From CAMLHP01 sp035712285 (GTDB lineage Bacteria > Gemmatimonadota > Gemmatimonadetes > Gemmatimonadales > GWC2-71-9), in assembly GCA_035712285.1 (NCBI GenBank), contig DASTBA010000156.1, positions 1 to 19,159 of the forward strand: a stretch of 19,159 nucleotides of DNA, in the 5' to 3' direction. Position numbers and translations under genes: made by a program. The notes beneath the pieces were generated by a model that was not told where the DNA came from, did no database searches, and saw only the letters and a program-made list of their open reading frames with translations. Below are positions 8,901-15,965 of the stretch, piece after piece. The number at the start of each line of letters is the position of its first letter. Position 1 is the stretch's first letter.

Positions 8901-9209
8901 CAGGCACGGCGCATCGAGGCGGGCCGGCTCGATCGCCAGACGACAGAGCGGCAGGAACAGCTGTTCCGGCGCATGCTGGATGCCGGCCGCACGCTCCAGG
9001 GCCGGGAACCGGACGAGAACAAGGAGCGGCAGAGCACGACCGCCAGGGACGGCAACGTGCACCTGCCTCCGGCCTTGCGGGAGCAGCTGGAGCGCGCAGG
9101 CGCCGCGGCACGGCTGCCGGGGTGGGAGGAATTGCAGCGGCTCTCGCCCGAGGATCGGCGGCTCGTGGTGGATTACTTCCGGCGCCTGGCGGAGGAGCCG
9201 GCCCGGTGA
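5949..9209 (+). CDS. DUF4175 family membrane protein with long Gln-rich coiled coil
   Basis: A 1086-aa protein starting at the ATG at 5949 that overlaps the DUF4159 stop. Two hydrophobic segments lie at about 24-43 and 52-72, and a third at about 147-162. Residues 185-480 look like extracytoplasmic beta-sandwich modules, with the family's typical TVTAHYPRYLGLEDEPL (about 275-292) and SGDYRLEVLSS (347-357). Residues 490-1010 are a very long helical, Ala/Gln/Glu/Arg-rich region with a Gln/Met/Gly-rich low-complexity core (about 715-755 and 915-975). The C-terminus (LPPALREQL, then DRRLVVDYFRRLAEE, 1039-1083) matches the conserved end of this family. It probably spans the cell envelope, with the coiled coil acting as a scaffold. 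No enzymatic motif is visible. It is a large member of the family, and its function is not established. Confidence 0.86.
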   Translation: MSSATRDALQHVGRPLALRGRTGWMLLAAGGSLLVLGVVAWLLRAELARAPLWVPLAWLGVIALLGAGLAIISRDGATFTPVALARRLESSGAWRPGALRGLLEPPVRGASDQLRAHADRAGADAVARDADAAVAPLAARIRRRVLRGAGAVVAGLLLLGSARPWNGAPSRLWHPARAVIEAAQPVRITAVRSAVDRGARAELRVEAPGRARAVLFTRAPGDTWSAHTLALDADGRAAWTSPPLTADLFAHARASGRGSDTVEVTVRLPAFLGALTVTAHYPRYLGLEDEPLPVSGDTVLLPAGTRVVTAGEATTPLGSARWIMGAATDTLETRGSSFRGTFTPVQSGDYRLEVLSSAGASIGGEAVHLPIRLLADSAPEVRVPVPGADTVAPLSLRLPLVIDAHDDHAVSSVTVEMRKGRDSFRSDSVPLGGGGSDRVILSYDLDLVALGAQPGDTVRYRILARDNAPAAHVGRSPEYLVRVPSAEELRAAQRMATAAAASSLDSLVQRTEQVSRQTEDLSRERARASAGREGTDPPLSFEQAKRAEAAADATSELVRQAEELKGQLDALRQAAVQAGLDDPAFQKQLADVAQELARALTPELRAKLAELQKALQQLDAEQAQRALQNLSEAQKQLKNALERSRELFRRAAEEGELASLSAEARDLAKAQNDWNAKAASADSARAAADQQQLAQRADSLSAQLKAAAGRMDSSAAQQALQQAARQAGQAGQEMQQAGQQMRAGNRGGAQQHGRNAENMLTPLAPQMDQARKSIQDDWREEVMRALDQSLAETSRLARQELALSRQLDAGAPADAARKEQAGIEDGLEKVAERIRDVSGKNALVSQQIGIALEAARQQMASAREALASATPNLPAGADRTGTAVDALNTAAYMMVRSRNDVAGSASGSGLAEAMERMSQLAGQQGQVGQQLSALIPMMGQGQAGMQQQLSQLAAAQRAIAEQLERMQAQGNMPGAGELAQDAKDQARRIEAGRLDRQTTERQEQLFRRMLDAGRTLQGREPDENKERQSTTARDGNVHLPPALREQLERAGAAARLPGWEELQRLSPEDRRLVVDYFRRLAEEPAR

Positions 9210-10939
9210 TGCGATGGCAGGCGTGGATGCTGGCGGTGACGCTCGTGGCGCCGGGGTCCCTGCTGGCACAGAGGGCGGCGCAGGACTCGCTGGCGAATGC
9301 GCTCGAGCTGGAGCGCACCGGGCAGCTGGCGGCCGCGGCGAAGGCGTTTCGCGCCATCCTCGCCGCCGATCCGGCGGAACCATCCGCCCTGCTGGGCCTG
9401 GAACGGGTGACGGGACAGGGTGACAGTGCCGCGACGATTCTTCCATTCGCGGCACGAGCGGCCGAGGTGGCACCGGGCGGCGTCTCATACGGTGTACTGG
9501 TCCGGGCATACGTTGCCGGGGGGAATGGGGACAGCGCGCGCGCCGTCGTCGGACGCTGGGCGGCGAGCGCCGGCGGCGACGCCCAGCCGTGGCGGGAGTG
9601 GGTGCAGGCGGAGCTCCGGGCGCGGGATCGCAGCGCGGCCCGCGGCGTGGTGGACCTGGCGCGGGCACAGCTCAAGGATCCCGATGCACTCGCCTACGAG
9701 ATGGCGCAGATCCGCATCGGCGAAGGGAACTGGAGCGAGGCCGCGCGCGAGTGGGTCGGGGCGATCTCCGCGTTTCCCGGCTATCAGGTGGCTGCGGGGG
9801 CGGCGCTTGCCCGTGCGCCGGAGGACCAGCGCGCGGGCATCCTGCACGCGCTGGAAGCGGCGCCGGGGCTGGATGCGCAACTGCTACGCGCCGTACTTGC
9901 GGCCCGCTGGGGCAATCCCGCGGATGCCATTACGCAGCTGGTGGCGGCGCTGCCGGAGCGCAGTCCCCGGGCGGTGCAGGCCCTCGGCACGTTCGCGGAC
10001 CAGTTGCGCCCATCGGGGGATCGCGCGGTGTCGCATGCCCGGGGCGTGGCCTTCGAGGCGATCGCGCAGCGCACCGTGGGGGTCGCGGCCTCGCGCGCCC
10101 GCCTGAATGCCGCGCGTGCGTATCAGGACGCGGGAGACAATGCCGCGGCGGAGCGCGTGCTCGCGGTGGTGACGCAGGACGAGGGAGCGACCGCTTCGAC
10201 CCCGGCGGCGGGCGTCACTCTCGTCGGCGTGCTGGTGGACGCCGGCAAGATGGAGGAAGCGGAACAGAAGTTCTCCGAAGTCGGGCCGGCACTCACTGCC
10301 GAAGACCGGGACGAGCTGCGCCGCCAGCTGGCATGGGGGTGGGTGCGCGCCGGACAGCTGGATCACGCGCTGGAACGGCTTACGGGTGACAGCACGGTGG
10401 ACGGTCTCGCCCTGCGGGGGCAGATCGCCATCTTCCGGGGCGACCTCAAGAACGGCGCCGAGCTGCTGCGGCGCGCCGGTCCCTATGCCGGGAGCCGTGA
10501 AGCGGTGACCGACCGGATTGCGCTCCTCTCGTTGCTGCAGCCCATCCAGGACGACAGCCTCCCGGCCCTCGGCGCTGCGCTGCTTACCCTGGCGCGCGGC
10601 GATAGCGCCACGGCGACCGGACAACTCGAGGCCGTGGCGGACCGGCTGCCCCCGGCCGATGGGGGCGCAGCGGTGCGACTCCTCGCCGGTCAGCTGGCAC
10701 GGCGAACTGGTGATGCGGCAAAAGCCGAAGTGCTTCTTCGGGCGGCGGATGACAGTGCGGCGCCCGCGGTCGCCGCGGCGGCGGAGCTGGAACTTGCCCG
10801 GCTCATGCAGGCCACCCATCGCCAGGGTCAGGCCATTCATCAGCTCGAACATCTTATCCTTACCTATCCGGGAAGTGCGGTCGTGCCGGAGGCCCGGCGG
10901 GCGCTGGACGAAGCGAAGGGAGCGGTACCGGCACCATGA
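9209..10939 (+). CDS. Exported TPR-like repeat protein
   Basis: A 576-aa protein with a Sec signal peptide (MRWQAWMLAVTLVAPGSLLAQ region, residues 1-21). The start at 9209 shares one base with the DUF4175 stop (TGATG), with GGAGGAG at 9191-9197. The body is a chain of helical pairs with degenerate tetratricopeptide signatures. The clearest are near the N-terminus (NALELERTGQLAAAAKAFRAIL, split over 30-51, followed by DPAEPSALLGLERV) and at the C-terminus (RQGQAIHQLEHLILTYPGS, about 540-558), which resembles the periplasmic TPR of the YbgF/CpoB type. It probably acts as a periplasmic docking scaffold for the neighbouring DUF4175 protein. That role is inferred from position, and the repeats are too divergent for me to count reliably. 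Confidence 0.8.
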   Translation: MRWQAWMLAVTLVAPGSLLAQRAAQDSLANALELERTGQLAAAAKAFRAILAADPAEPSALLGLERVTGQGDSAATILPFAARAAEVAPGGVSYGVLVRAYVAGGNGDSARAVVGRWAASAGGDAQPWREWVQAELRARDRSAARGVVDLARAQLKDPDALAYEMAQIRIGEGNWSEAAREWVGAISAFPGYQVAAGAALARAPEDQRAGILHALEAAPGLDAQLLRAVLAARWGNPADAITQLVAALPERSPRAVQALGTFADQLRPSGDRAVSHARGVAFEAIAQRTVGVAASRARLNAARAYQDAGDNAAAERVLAVVTQDEGATASTPAAGVTLVGVLVDAGKMEEAEQKFSEVGPALTAEDRDELRRQLAWGWVRAGQLDHALERLTGDSTVDGLALRGQIAIFRGDLKNGAELLRRAGPYAGSREAVTDRIALLSLLQPIQDDSLPALGAALLTLARGDSATATGQLEAVADRLPPADGGAAVRLLAGQLARRTGDAAKAEVLLRAADDSAAPAVAAAAELELARLMQATHRQGQAIHQLEHLILTYPGSAVVPEARRALDEAKGAVPAP

Positions 10940-12228
10940 TCAGGCGGCGGGAGTTCGTGGGCATGGCGGCGGCATCGCTGGCGACGGCGGCGTGGCCCGG
11001 GTTGCCGGTGCACCGCCTGATCGTGGCGCCCTATCTGTTCATCCCGATGGACGACGCCCAGTCGGAACATCTCAAGGCCTACGGGGTGGCGTACCGGGCA
11101 CTGCAGCGCGGTGAACGGGTGGAGTGGCTGATCAACTATCGCGGTGGCGCCTTCCTGTTGCCGGGCAGCGCCGCCGCCGCCCGCGACGCGGCGCTGTCGG
11201 GCGTGACGGCCCAGCCGGTGGATGACGGTACCGTCACGGCGGCGAAGGCGGAGATCGCGCAGGGCAACATGGACGCGGTGCCGCTCGAGAAGGCCCCCCG
11301 GGTGGCGGTCTATGCACCGCCCACGGCTGCGCCATGGGACGACGCGGTCACCATGGCACTCAACTATGCCGGCGTGAAGTTCGACAAGATCTGGGACGCG
11401 GAAGTGCAGGGCGGGCGGCTGGCGGACTTCGACTGGCTGCACCTGCACCATGAGGACTTCACGGGGCAGTACTCGAAATTCGTGCTGAATTACGCCGGCG
11501 CGCCCTGGCTCACCGACATGATCAGCCAGAACCAGGCCATGGCGCGATCCCTCGGCTTTGCCAATGTGCCGGCCGACAAGCGAGCCATCGCCCAGCGGAT
11601 CGCGGGCTTCGTCGAGCGGGGCGGCTTCCTGTTCGCGATGTGCACCGCGACCGAGACGCTCGACCTGGCGCTTGCCAGCGACGGCGTGGACATCGCGGCG
11701 GCCTACGCCGACGGGACCCCGATGGATCCGGCGGCATCGCAGAAGATGCACTGGGACCAGGCCCTCGCCTTCGAGAATGCCAGGCTGGAGCAGAGCCCCA
11801 CCATCGCGGTCTTCTCCGACATTGACGGGCACCAGGTGAATTCGCCGGACCGGCGGCAGCCGCTCGGATCGTTCACGCTCTTCAACTTCAGCGCCAAGAT
11901 CGACCCGGTTGCCAGCATGCTGGTGCAGAATCATCGGCAGGTGATCCCGGACTTCTACGGCCTCACCACCTCCTTCACCCGCCGGACCCTCAAGCCGAGC
12001 GTCACCGTGCTGGCCGATGAGCCGGGTGCGCCCTGGGTCAAGTACATTCATGGCGAGCGCGGCCAGGGTACGTGGACCTTCTATGGCGGACACGACCCGG
12101 AAGACCCGCAGCACCAGATCGGGGACGCGCCGACCGACCTGTCGGTGCATCCGCATTCCCCGGGCTATCGCCTCATCCTGAACAACGTCCTCTTTCCGGC
12201 GGCCAAGAAGAAGGAACTGAAGACCTGA
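10936..12228 (+). CDS. Tat-exported protein of the family often labelled 'asparagine synthetase B'
   Basis: A 430-aa protein whose N-terminus has a twin-arginine motif (RRREFVG, residues 3-9) followed by an alanine-rich hydrophobic stretch, so export by Tat is likely. It starts at the ATG overlapping the previous stop by 4 bases. Conserved-looking blocks are LFIPMDDAQSEHLKAYG (34-50), EWLINYRGGAFLLPGS (63-78), NMDAVPLEKAPRVAVY (111-126), DWLHLHHEDFTGQY (166-179), FVERGGFLFAMCTATE (225-240) and YGGHDPEDPQHQ near the C-terminus. I recall relatives in Bacteroidetes being auto-annotated as asparagine synthetase B, yet there is no N-terminal Cys glutaminase and no AMP-forming synthetase motif. The 'GGFLFAMC' segment resembles a glutamine-amidotransferase-like nucleophile elbow, with C236 as the candidate. 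True activity is unknown. Confidence 0.72.
   Translation: MIRRREFVGMAAASLATAAWPGLPVHRLIVAPYLFIPMDDAQSEHLKAYGVAYRALQRGERVEWLINYRGGAFLLPGSAAAARDAALSGVTAQPVDDGTVTAAKAEIAQGNMDAVPLEKAPRVAVYAPPTAAPWDDAVTMALNYAGVKFDKIWDAEVQGGRLADFDWLHLHHEDFTGQYSKFVLNYAGAPWLTDMISQNQAMARSLGFANVPADKRAIAQRIAGFVERGGFLFAMCTATETLDLALASDGVDIAAAYADGTPMDPAASQKMHWDQALAFENARLEQSPTIAVFSDIDGHQVNSPDRRQPLGSFTLFNFSAKIDPVASMLVQNHRQVIPDFYGLTTSFTRRTLKPSVTVLADEPGAPWVKYIHGERGQGTWTFYGGHDPEDPQHQIGDAPTDLSVHPHSPGYRLILNNVLFPAAKKKELKT
12211..12227 (+). promoter_or_regulatory. Ribosome site and CTG start of the helicase gene
   Basis: AAGGA (12211-12215) lies 9 bases before CTG at 12225-12227, which overlaps the upstream TGA stop by 4 bases (CTGA), the same geometry as the ATGA and GTGA junctions elsewhere in this operon. 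No ATG, GTG or TTG exists at a sensible position: the next usable in-frame one is GTG at 12297, inside the conserved domain. Confidence 0.5.
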
Positions 12229-14729
12229 CCGACCGCATCGCCCCAGGTGTTCGCGCCTACCTTGCCGCGGAGATCGCGGCAGCCGGCGGGCGCGAGGTGT
12301 CGTTCGTGGCGGAGGTGGGCCCGGATGGCGTGCTGTCGGCTGCCCGTACGGTGGCGCGCGGCACGGTGGACGCCGTGCTCGCACTCCCGGGCGTGGCGCG
12401 CCGTGGGGAGATGCTGCTGCACAACCATCCCAGCGGGGTGCTGGACCCGTCGGGAGCCGATCTCCATGTGGCGGCCCGGCTGCACGACGGGGGCGTCGGC
12501 TTCGGCATTCTCTCGAACGACGCGCGGGACCTGTACGTCGTGGTGGAGGTTCCCCGTGGGCGCGACGTCACCCGGATCGACCCGTTCGACATCGTGGCGG
12601 CGCTGGGCGAGCGGGGCGGGGTGGCTCATGTGCTTGGGCAGTACGAGGACCGGCCGAGCCAGCGGGACATGGCGGCGTACATCGCGGACGGCTTCAACGA
12701 CGGCGGCGTCCAGCTGCTGGAGGCGGGCACCGGCGTCGGGAAGTCGTTTGCGTACCTGGTGCCGGCACTGGCCTGGGCGCGGGCCAATGGCGAGCGCACG
12801 GTGGTGAGCACCAACACGATCAACCTGCAGGAGCAGCTGGTCGGCAAGGATCTGCCACTGCTCCGGCGGGCGCTCGGCACGCCGGAGCACGAACCCACGT
12901 TCGCGCTGCTCAAGGGATGGCAGAATTATCTCTGCCTCTCCCGCCTGGCGGCCGCTGACGCGGCGCAGCGGACGCTGCTGGAACAGGAGCGGGTGGCGGA
13001 GCTGCACGAACTCTCCGCCTGGGCGGCGCGCACGGCGGATGGGACCCGGAGCGACCTCCCGGACCCGCCGTCGCCCGAGGTATGGGAGGAGGTGTGCGCG
13101 GAGGCGGACCTCTGCACCCGGATGAAGTGCCCGCACTACGATCGCTGTTTCCTGTTCAAGGCGCGCCGGCGGGCCGCCGATGCCGATGTCGTGATCGTGA
13201 ATCACCATCTGCTCGCGGCGGACCTGGCGGTGCGCCAGGCATCGGACAACTGGCAGGAGGCGGCGGTGCTGCCGCCCTACCAGCGACTGATCCTCGACGA
13301 GGCGCATCATCTGGAGGACGTGGCCGCGCGGCACCTGGGCATCCAGGTGACGAGCCGCGGGGTGCGGCGGCTGCTGGCGCGGTTCGAGCGCAACGGGCGG
13401 GGCCTGCTGCCCACGCTGGTGCGGGAACTGGTGGCTCGCGATGACCTGCTGAGCCGCGCCAGTCACGACCTGGTGCTGCAGCGGCTCCTGCCCGCCGTGG
13501 CGGATGCGCGCCGGGCCGCGGACCAGCTGTTCCTCCGGCTGCATGGCCGCCTCGAGAGCGTGCCGGGAGGGCAGCTGCGGCTCGACGAGGGGTTTGCGGA
13601 GGATGAGGTCTGGAGCGCCGGCCTCGCGCGCGAGCTGGATGCCGTGATTCTCGCGTTCCGGACCCTGCGCGAGCTGGTGGAAACGGTGGCGGATCGCCTG
13701 GAGCAGGGAGCGGAATCGGAGCGGCGCGACCAGCTGCTGCGCGAAATGCGCGCGGTGATCCGGCGGCTCGACACCGCGACCGACGGGCTCAACCGCGCCC
13801 TGAGGCCGGTTCCCGGCGGCACCGCGACGGTGCGGTGGATGGAGCGGACCGGGCGGAAGCACCAGGACGTGGTGCTCTCGTCGGTCCCGCTGGACCTGGC
13901 GCCGATCCTCCGGGAACTCGTGTTCGATCGGGTCGAGACGGTGGTGCTCACCAGCGCCACCCTGGCTGCCTCCGGCGAGTTCGACTTCCTCCAGTCGCGC
14001 CTCGGACTCGAGGGGGAGGAGAGCCGGGTGACGGTGAAGGCCACGTTCGCGTCGCCGTTCGACTTCGGGTCGCAGTGCCTCTTCGGGATCCCGACCGACA
14101 TCGCCGATCCGCGCGAGAACGAGGGCGGGCATGATGCCGCCATTGCGCGCGCGGTGCATGAGCTGGGCTACGCCTCCGATGGCGGGATGTTCGTGCTGTT
14201 CACCAGCCACGCCGCGCTGCGGCGGGCGGCGGAACGGCTGCGCGACGAGCTGGACGGCCGCTGGCCGCTCCTGGTGCAGGGGGAAGGGCAGCGGGATCAA
14301 CTGCTCCGCCGGTTTCGCGAATCGGGGCAGGCCATCCTGCTCGGCACCGACTCCTTCTGGGAAGGGGTGGACGTGCCGGGACGGGCGCTCCGCGCGCTGG
14401 TGCTGACAAAGCTACCTTTCAAGGTTCCAAGCGAGCCGATCACCGCGGCCCGGGTGGAGCGGCTGGAGGAGCAGGGACATAACGGATTCATGGAATACCT
14501 GCTTCCGCACGCGGCGCTCAAGCTCAAGCAGGGCTTCGGCCGCCTGATCCGGAGCCGGCAGGACGCGGGCGTGGTGGTCCTGCTCGACAACCGCGTCACC
14601 ACCAAGCGCTACGGTGAATACGTCCTGGGCGGCCTTCCGCCGGCGGACCGGGTCATCGGCCCGTGGCGGGAGGTCCTGGCGCGGTGCGAGGATTTCTTCG
14701 CCCGGTTCGGCATCGGGACGAGTGCCTAG
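12225..14729 (+). CDS. RadC-like JAMM domain fused to DinG/XPD-type helicase
   Basis: An 834-aa protein read from a CTG at 12225. Residues 1-120 carry a JAMM/RadC-like metal site: HNHPSG at 66-71 followed by DPSGAD (74-79), the spacing of the RadC motif, with a candidate acid at E30. Residues 140-834 are a superfamily 2 XPD/DinG helicase: Walker A EAGTGVGKS (166-174), a cysteine set fitting a 4Fe-4S cluster (C237, C297, C302 and C308, plus an extra C291), VNHHLL (325-330), the LILDEAHHLED box (355-365), LTSATLAASG, the GTDSFWEGVDVPG motif and the terminal GFGRLIRSRQD motif. DinG proteins unwind 5'-to-3' and resolve R-loops, forks and G-quadruplexes. Firmicute DinG instead carries an N-terminal exonuclease. 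The helicase call is firm. The JAMM partner and its role are inferred. Confidence 0.9.
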   Translation: MTDRIAPGVRAYLAAEIAAAGGREVSFVAEVGPDGVLSAARTVARGTVDAVLALPGVARRGEMLLHNHPSGVLDPSGADLHVAARLHDGGVGFGILSNDARDLYVVVEVPRGRDVTRIDPFDIVAALGERGGVAHVLGQYEDRPSQRDMAAYIADGFNDGGVQLLEAGTGVGKSFAYLVPALAWARANGERTVVSTNTINLQEQLVGKDLPLLRRALGTPEHEPTFALLKGWQNYLCLSRLAAADAAQRTLLEQERVAELHELSAWAARTADGTRSDLPDPPSPEVWEEVCAEADLCTRMKCPHYDRCFLFKARRRAADADVVIVNHHLLAADLAVRQASDNWQEAAVLPPYQRLILDEAHHLEDVAARHLGIQVTSRGVRRLLARFERNGRGLLPTLVRELVARDDLLSRASHDLVLQRLLPAVADARRAADQLFLRLHGRLESVPGGQLRLDEGFAEDEVWSAGLARELDAVILAFRTLRELVETVADRLEQGAESERRDQLLREMRAVIRRLDTATDGLNRALRPVPGGTATVRWMERTGRKHQDVVLSSVPLDLAPILRELVFDRVETVVLTSATLAASGEFDFLQSRLGLEGEESRVTVKATFASPFDFGSQCLFGIPTDIADPRENEGGHDAAIARAVHELGYASDGGMFVLFTSHAALRRAAERLRDELDGRWPLLVQGEGQRDQLLRRFRESGQAILLGTDSFWEGVDVPGRALRALVLTKLPFKVPSEPITAARVERLEEQGHNGFMEYLLPHAALKLKQGFGRLIRSRQDAGVVVLLDNRVTTKRYGEYVLGGLPPADRVIGPWREVLARCEDFFARFGIGTSA

Positions 14730-14736
14730 AGGCCGG

Positions 14737-14751
14737 CAGTCGACTGTCGAC
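14737..14751. repeat. Palindromic site upstream of the aminotransferase
   Basis: CAGTCGACTG (14737-14746) is a perfect 10-bp palindrome, and its core GTCGAC is repeated one base later (14739-14744 and 14746-14751). It lies in the 39-base gap between the helicase stop and the aminotransferase start. It could be an operator, or chance. Confidence 0.25.
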
Positions 14752-14768
14752 CAATGAGGAGTTCACGA

Positions 14769-15965
14769 ATGATTCGCAACAGCACCCGTATTGACCGCCT
14801 TCCCGGCTATCCGCTGGCGGAGATTCCGACCATCAAGCGCCGCCTGATTGCGGAGGGCGTGGATGTCATTGACATGGGAGCGGGCGATTCCGACTACCCG
14901 CCGCCCCGGCCGGTGATCGAGGCGCTGACCGAGGCGCTCACCGAGCTGCGCTACCACAAGTACGGATTCCAGCAGGGGCTGCCCGAGTTCCGCCAGGCGT
15001 GCAGCGATTTCGTGAAGGCGCGTTTTGGCCAGTCGTTCGATCCGGCGACGGAGATCCTGCCGCTCATCGGATCGAAGGAAGGCCTCACCCACATGCCCTT
15101 CGGGGTCTGCAACCCCGGGGACGTGGTGCTGGTGCCCGAGCCGGGCTATCAGGCCTACATCGGCGGTGCCCTGCTCTCCGCCTGCGAGCCGCAGATCTGC
15201 GGGCTCCGGCCCGAGACCGACTTTCTGCTCGACTGGGATGCGATTCCCGCCGGTGTGCTCGCGCGTACCCGTCTGGCCTATCTCAACTATCCCAACAATC
15301 CGACGGCGGCGGTGGCGCCCCTCGAGTATCTCGAGAAGTCGGTCGCCATCTGCCGGAAGCACGGCATCCTGCTGGCGTACGACAATGCCTATGCCGACAT
15401 CACCTTCGACGGCTATCGTGCGCCCAGCATCTTCGAGATTCCGGGCGCGCGCGAGGTGGCGGTCGAGTTCCTCTCGCTTTCCAAGAGCTATTCCATGACC
15501 GGCTGGCGCATCGGTTTCGCGGTGGGTGCCAGGCCGCTCATCTACGCGCTCAACCGGGTGAAGAGCTACGTCGACACGGGGCCGTTCCTGGCCATCCAGA
15601 AGGCGGGCTGCGTGGCGCTCGCGCGGAGCGAGGAGTTCGTGGCGCCGATCCGGGCCGAGCTCACCCGGCGCCGTGACGCCGGCGTGGCGGCGCTCCGGGA
15701 AGCGGGCTTTGCCATCGAGAGCCCCAAGGCGGCGATGTACCTCTGGGTGCCGCTGCCAGAGGGAGTGCCGTCCGCCGCGTTCGCCCGGAAGGCCATGCTC
15801 GATGCCGGCGCCATCGTGCTGCCGGGGTCGGGCTTCGGCCCCGCCGGCGAGGGCTTCTTCCGGATCGCCCTCACGGTGAGTCCCGAGCGGCTGGTGCAGG
15901 GAATCGGGCGGCTCGGACAAGTGCTCGCCGGCACGGCGTGGGCGGAGCTTGCGCCCAGCACCTGA
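14769..15965 (+). CDS. LL-diaminopimelate aminotransferase-like PLP enzyme
   Basis: A 398-aa fold-type I, class I/II aminotransferase. The start is the ATG at 14769, not the in-frame ATG at 14754, because GAGGAG (14756-14761) sits 7 bases before 14769 and overlaps the earlier candidate. Landmarks include an early DMGAGDSDYPPP (35-46), the cofactor-binding NYPNNPT (173-179, N176), AYDNAYADI (203-211, with D205 and Y208), the PLP lysine K239 in LSLSKSYSMTGWRIG (235-249), and the substrate-carboxylate Arg in GFFRIAL near the C-terminus. The opening LPGYPLAEIPTIKRR and the overall length fit DapL, which makes LL-2,6-diaminopimelate from tetrahydrodipicolinate for lysine and peptidoglycan. Aspartate, alanine or N-succinyl-DAP aminotransferases of the same class cannot be excluded from sequence alone. 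No other dap genes are nearby. Confidence 0.85.
   Translation: MIRNSTRIDRLPGYPLAEIPTIKRRLIAEGVDVIDMGAGDSDYPPPRPVIEALTEALTELRYHKYGFQQGLPEFRQACSDFVKARFGQSFDPATEILPLIGSKEGLTHMPFGVCNPGDVVLVPEPGYQAYIGGALLSACEPQICGLRPETDFLLDWDAIPAGVLARTRLAYLNYPNNPTAAVAPLEYLEKSVAICRKHGILLAYDNAYADITFDGYRAPSIFEIPGAREVAVEFLSLSKSYSMTGWRIGFAVGARPLIYALNRVKSYVDTGPFLAIQKAGCVALARSEEFVAPIRAELTRRRDAGVAALREAGFAIESPKAAMYLWVPLPEGVPSAAFARKAMLDAGAIVLPGSGFGPAGEGFFRIALTVSPERLVQGIGRLGQVLAGTAWAELAPST

Noticed and set aside
7374..9668. Very long minus-strand open frame (764 aa) opposite the DUF4175 gene
   Set aside because: It is the antisense shadow of a GC-rich gene: Arg/Pro/His/Leu-rich with no recognisable domain, and it conflicts with the clear DUF4175 and TPR products.
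10936..12228. Naming the Tat-exported protein asparagine synthetase B
   Set aside because: It has no N-terminal catalytic Cys and no synthetase nucleotide motif. The label appears to be inherited annotation.
12165..14300. Minus-strand open frame (711 aa) opposite the helicase
   Set aside because: The plus-strand frame contains every helicase motif and the cluster cysteines. The antisense frame is Arg/His-rich and shows no family pattern.
14754..14768. Earlier ATG for the aminotransferase at 14754
   Set aside because: The strong GAGGAG ribosome site lies just after it and is ideally placed for the ATG at 14769.
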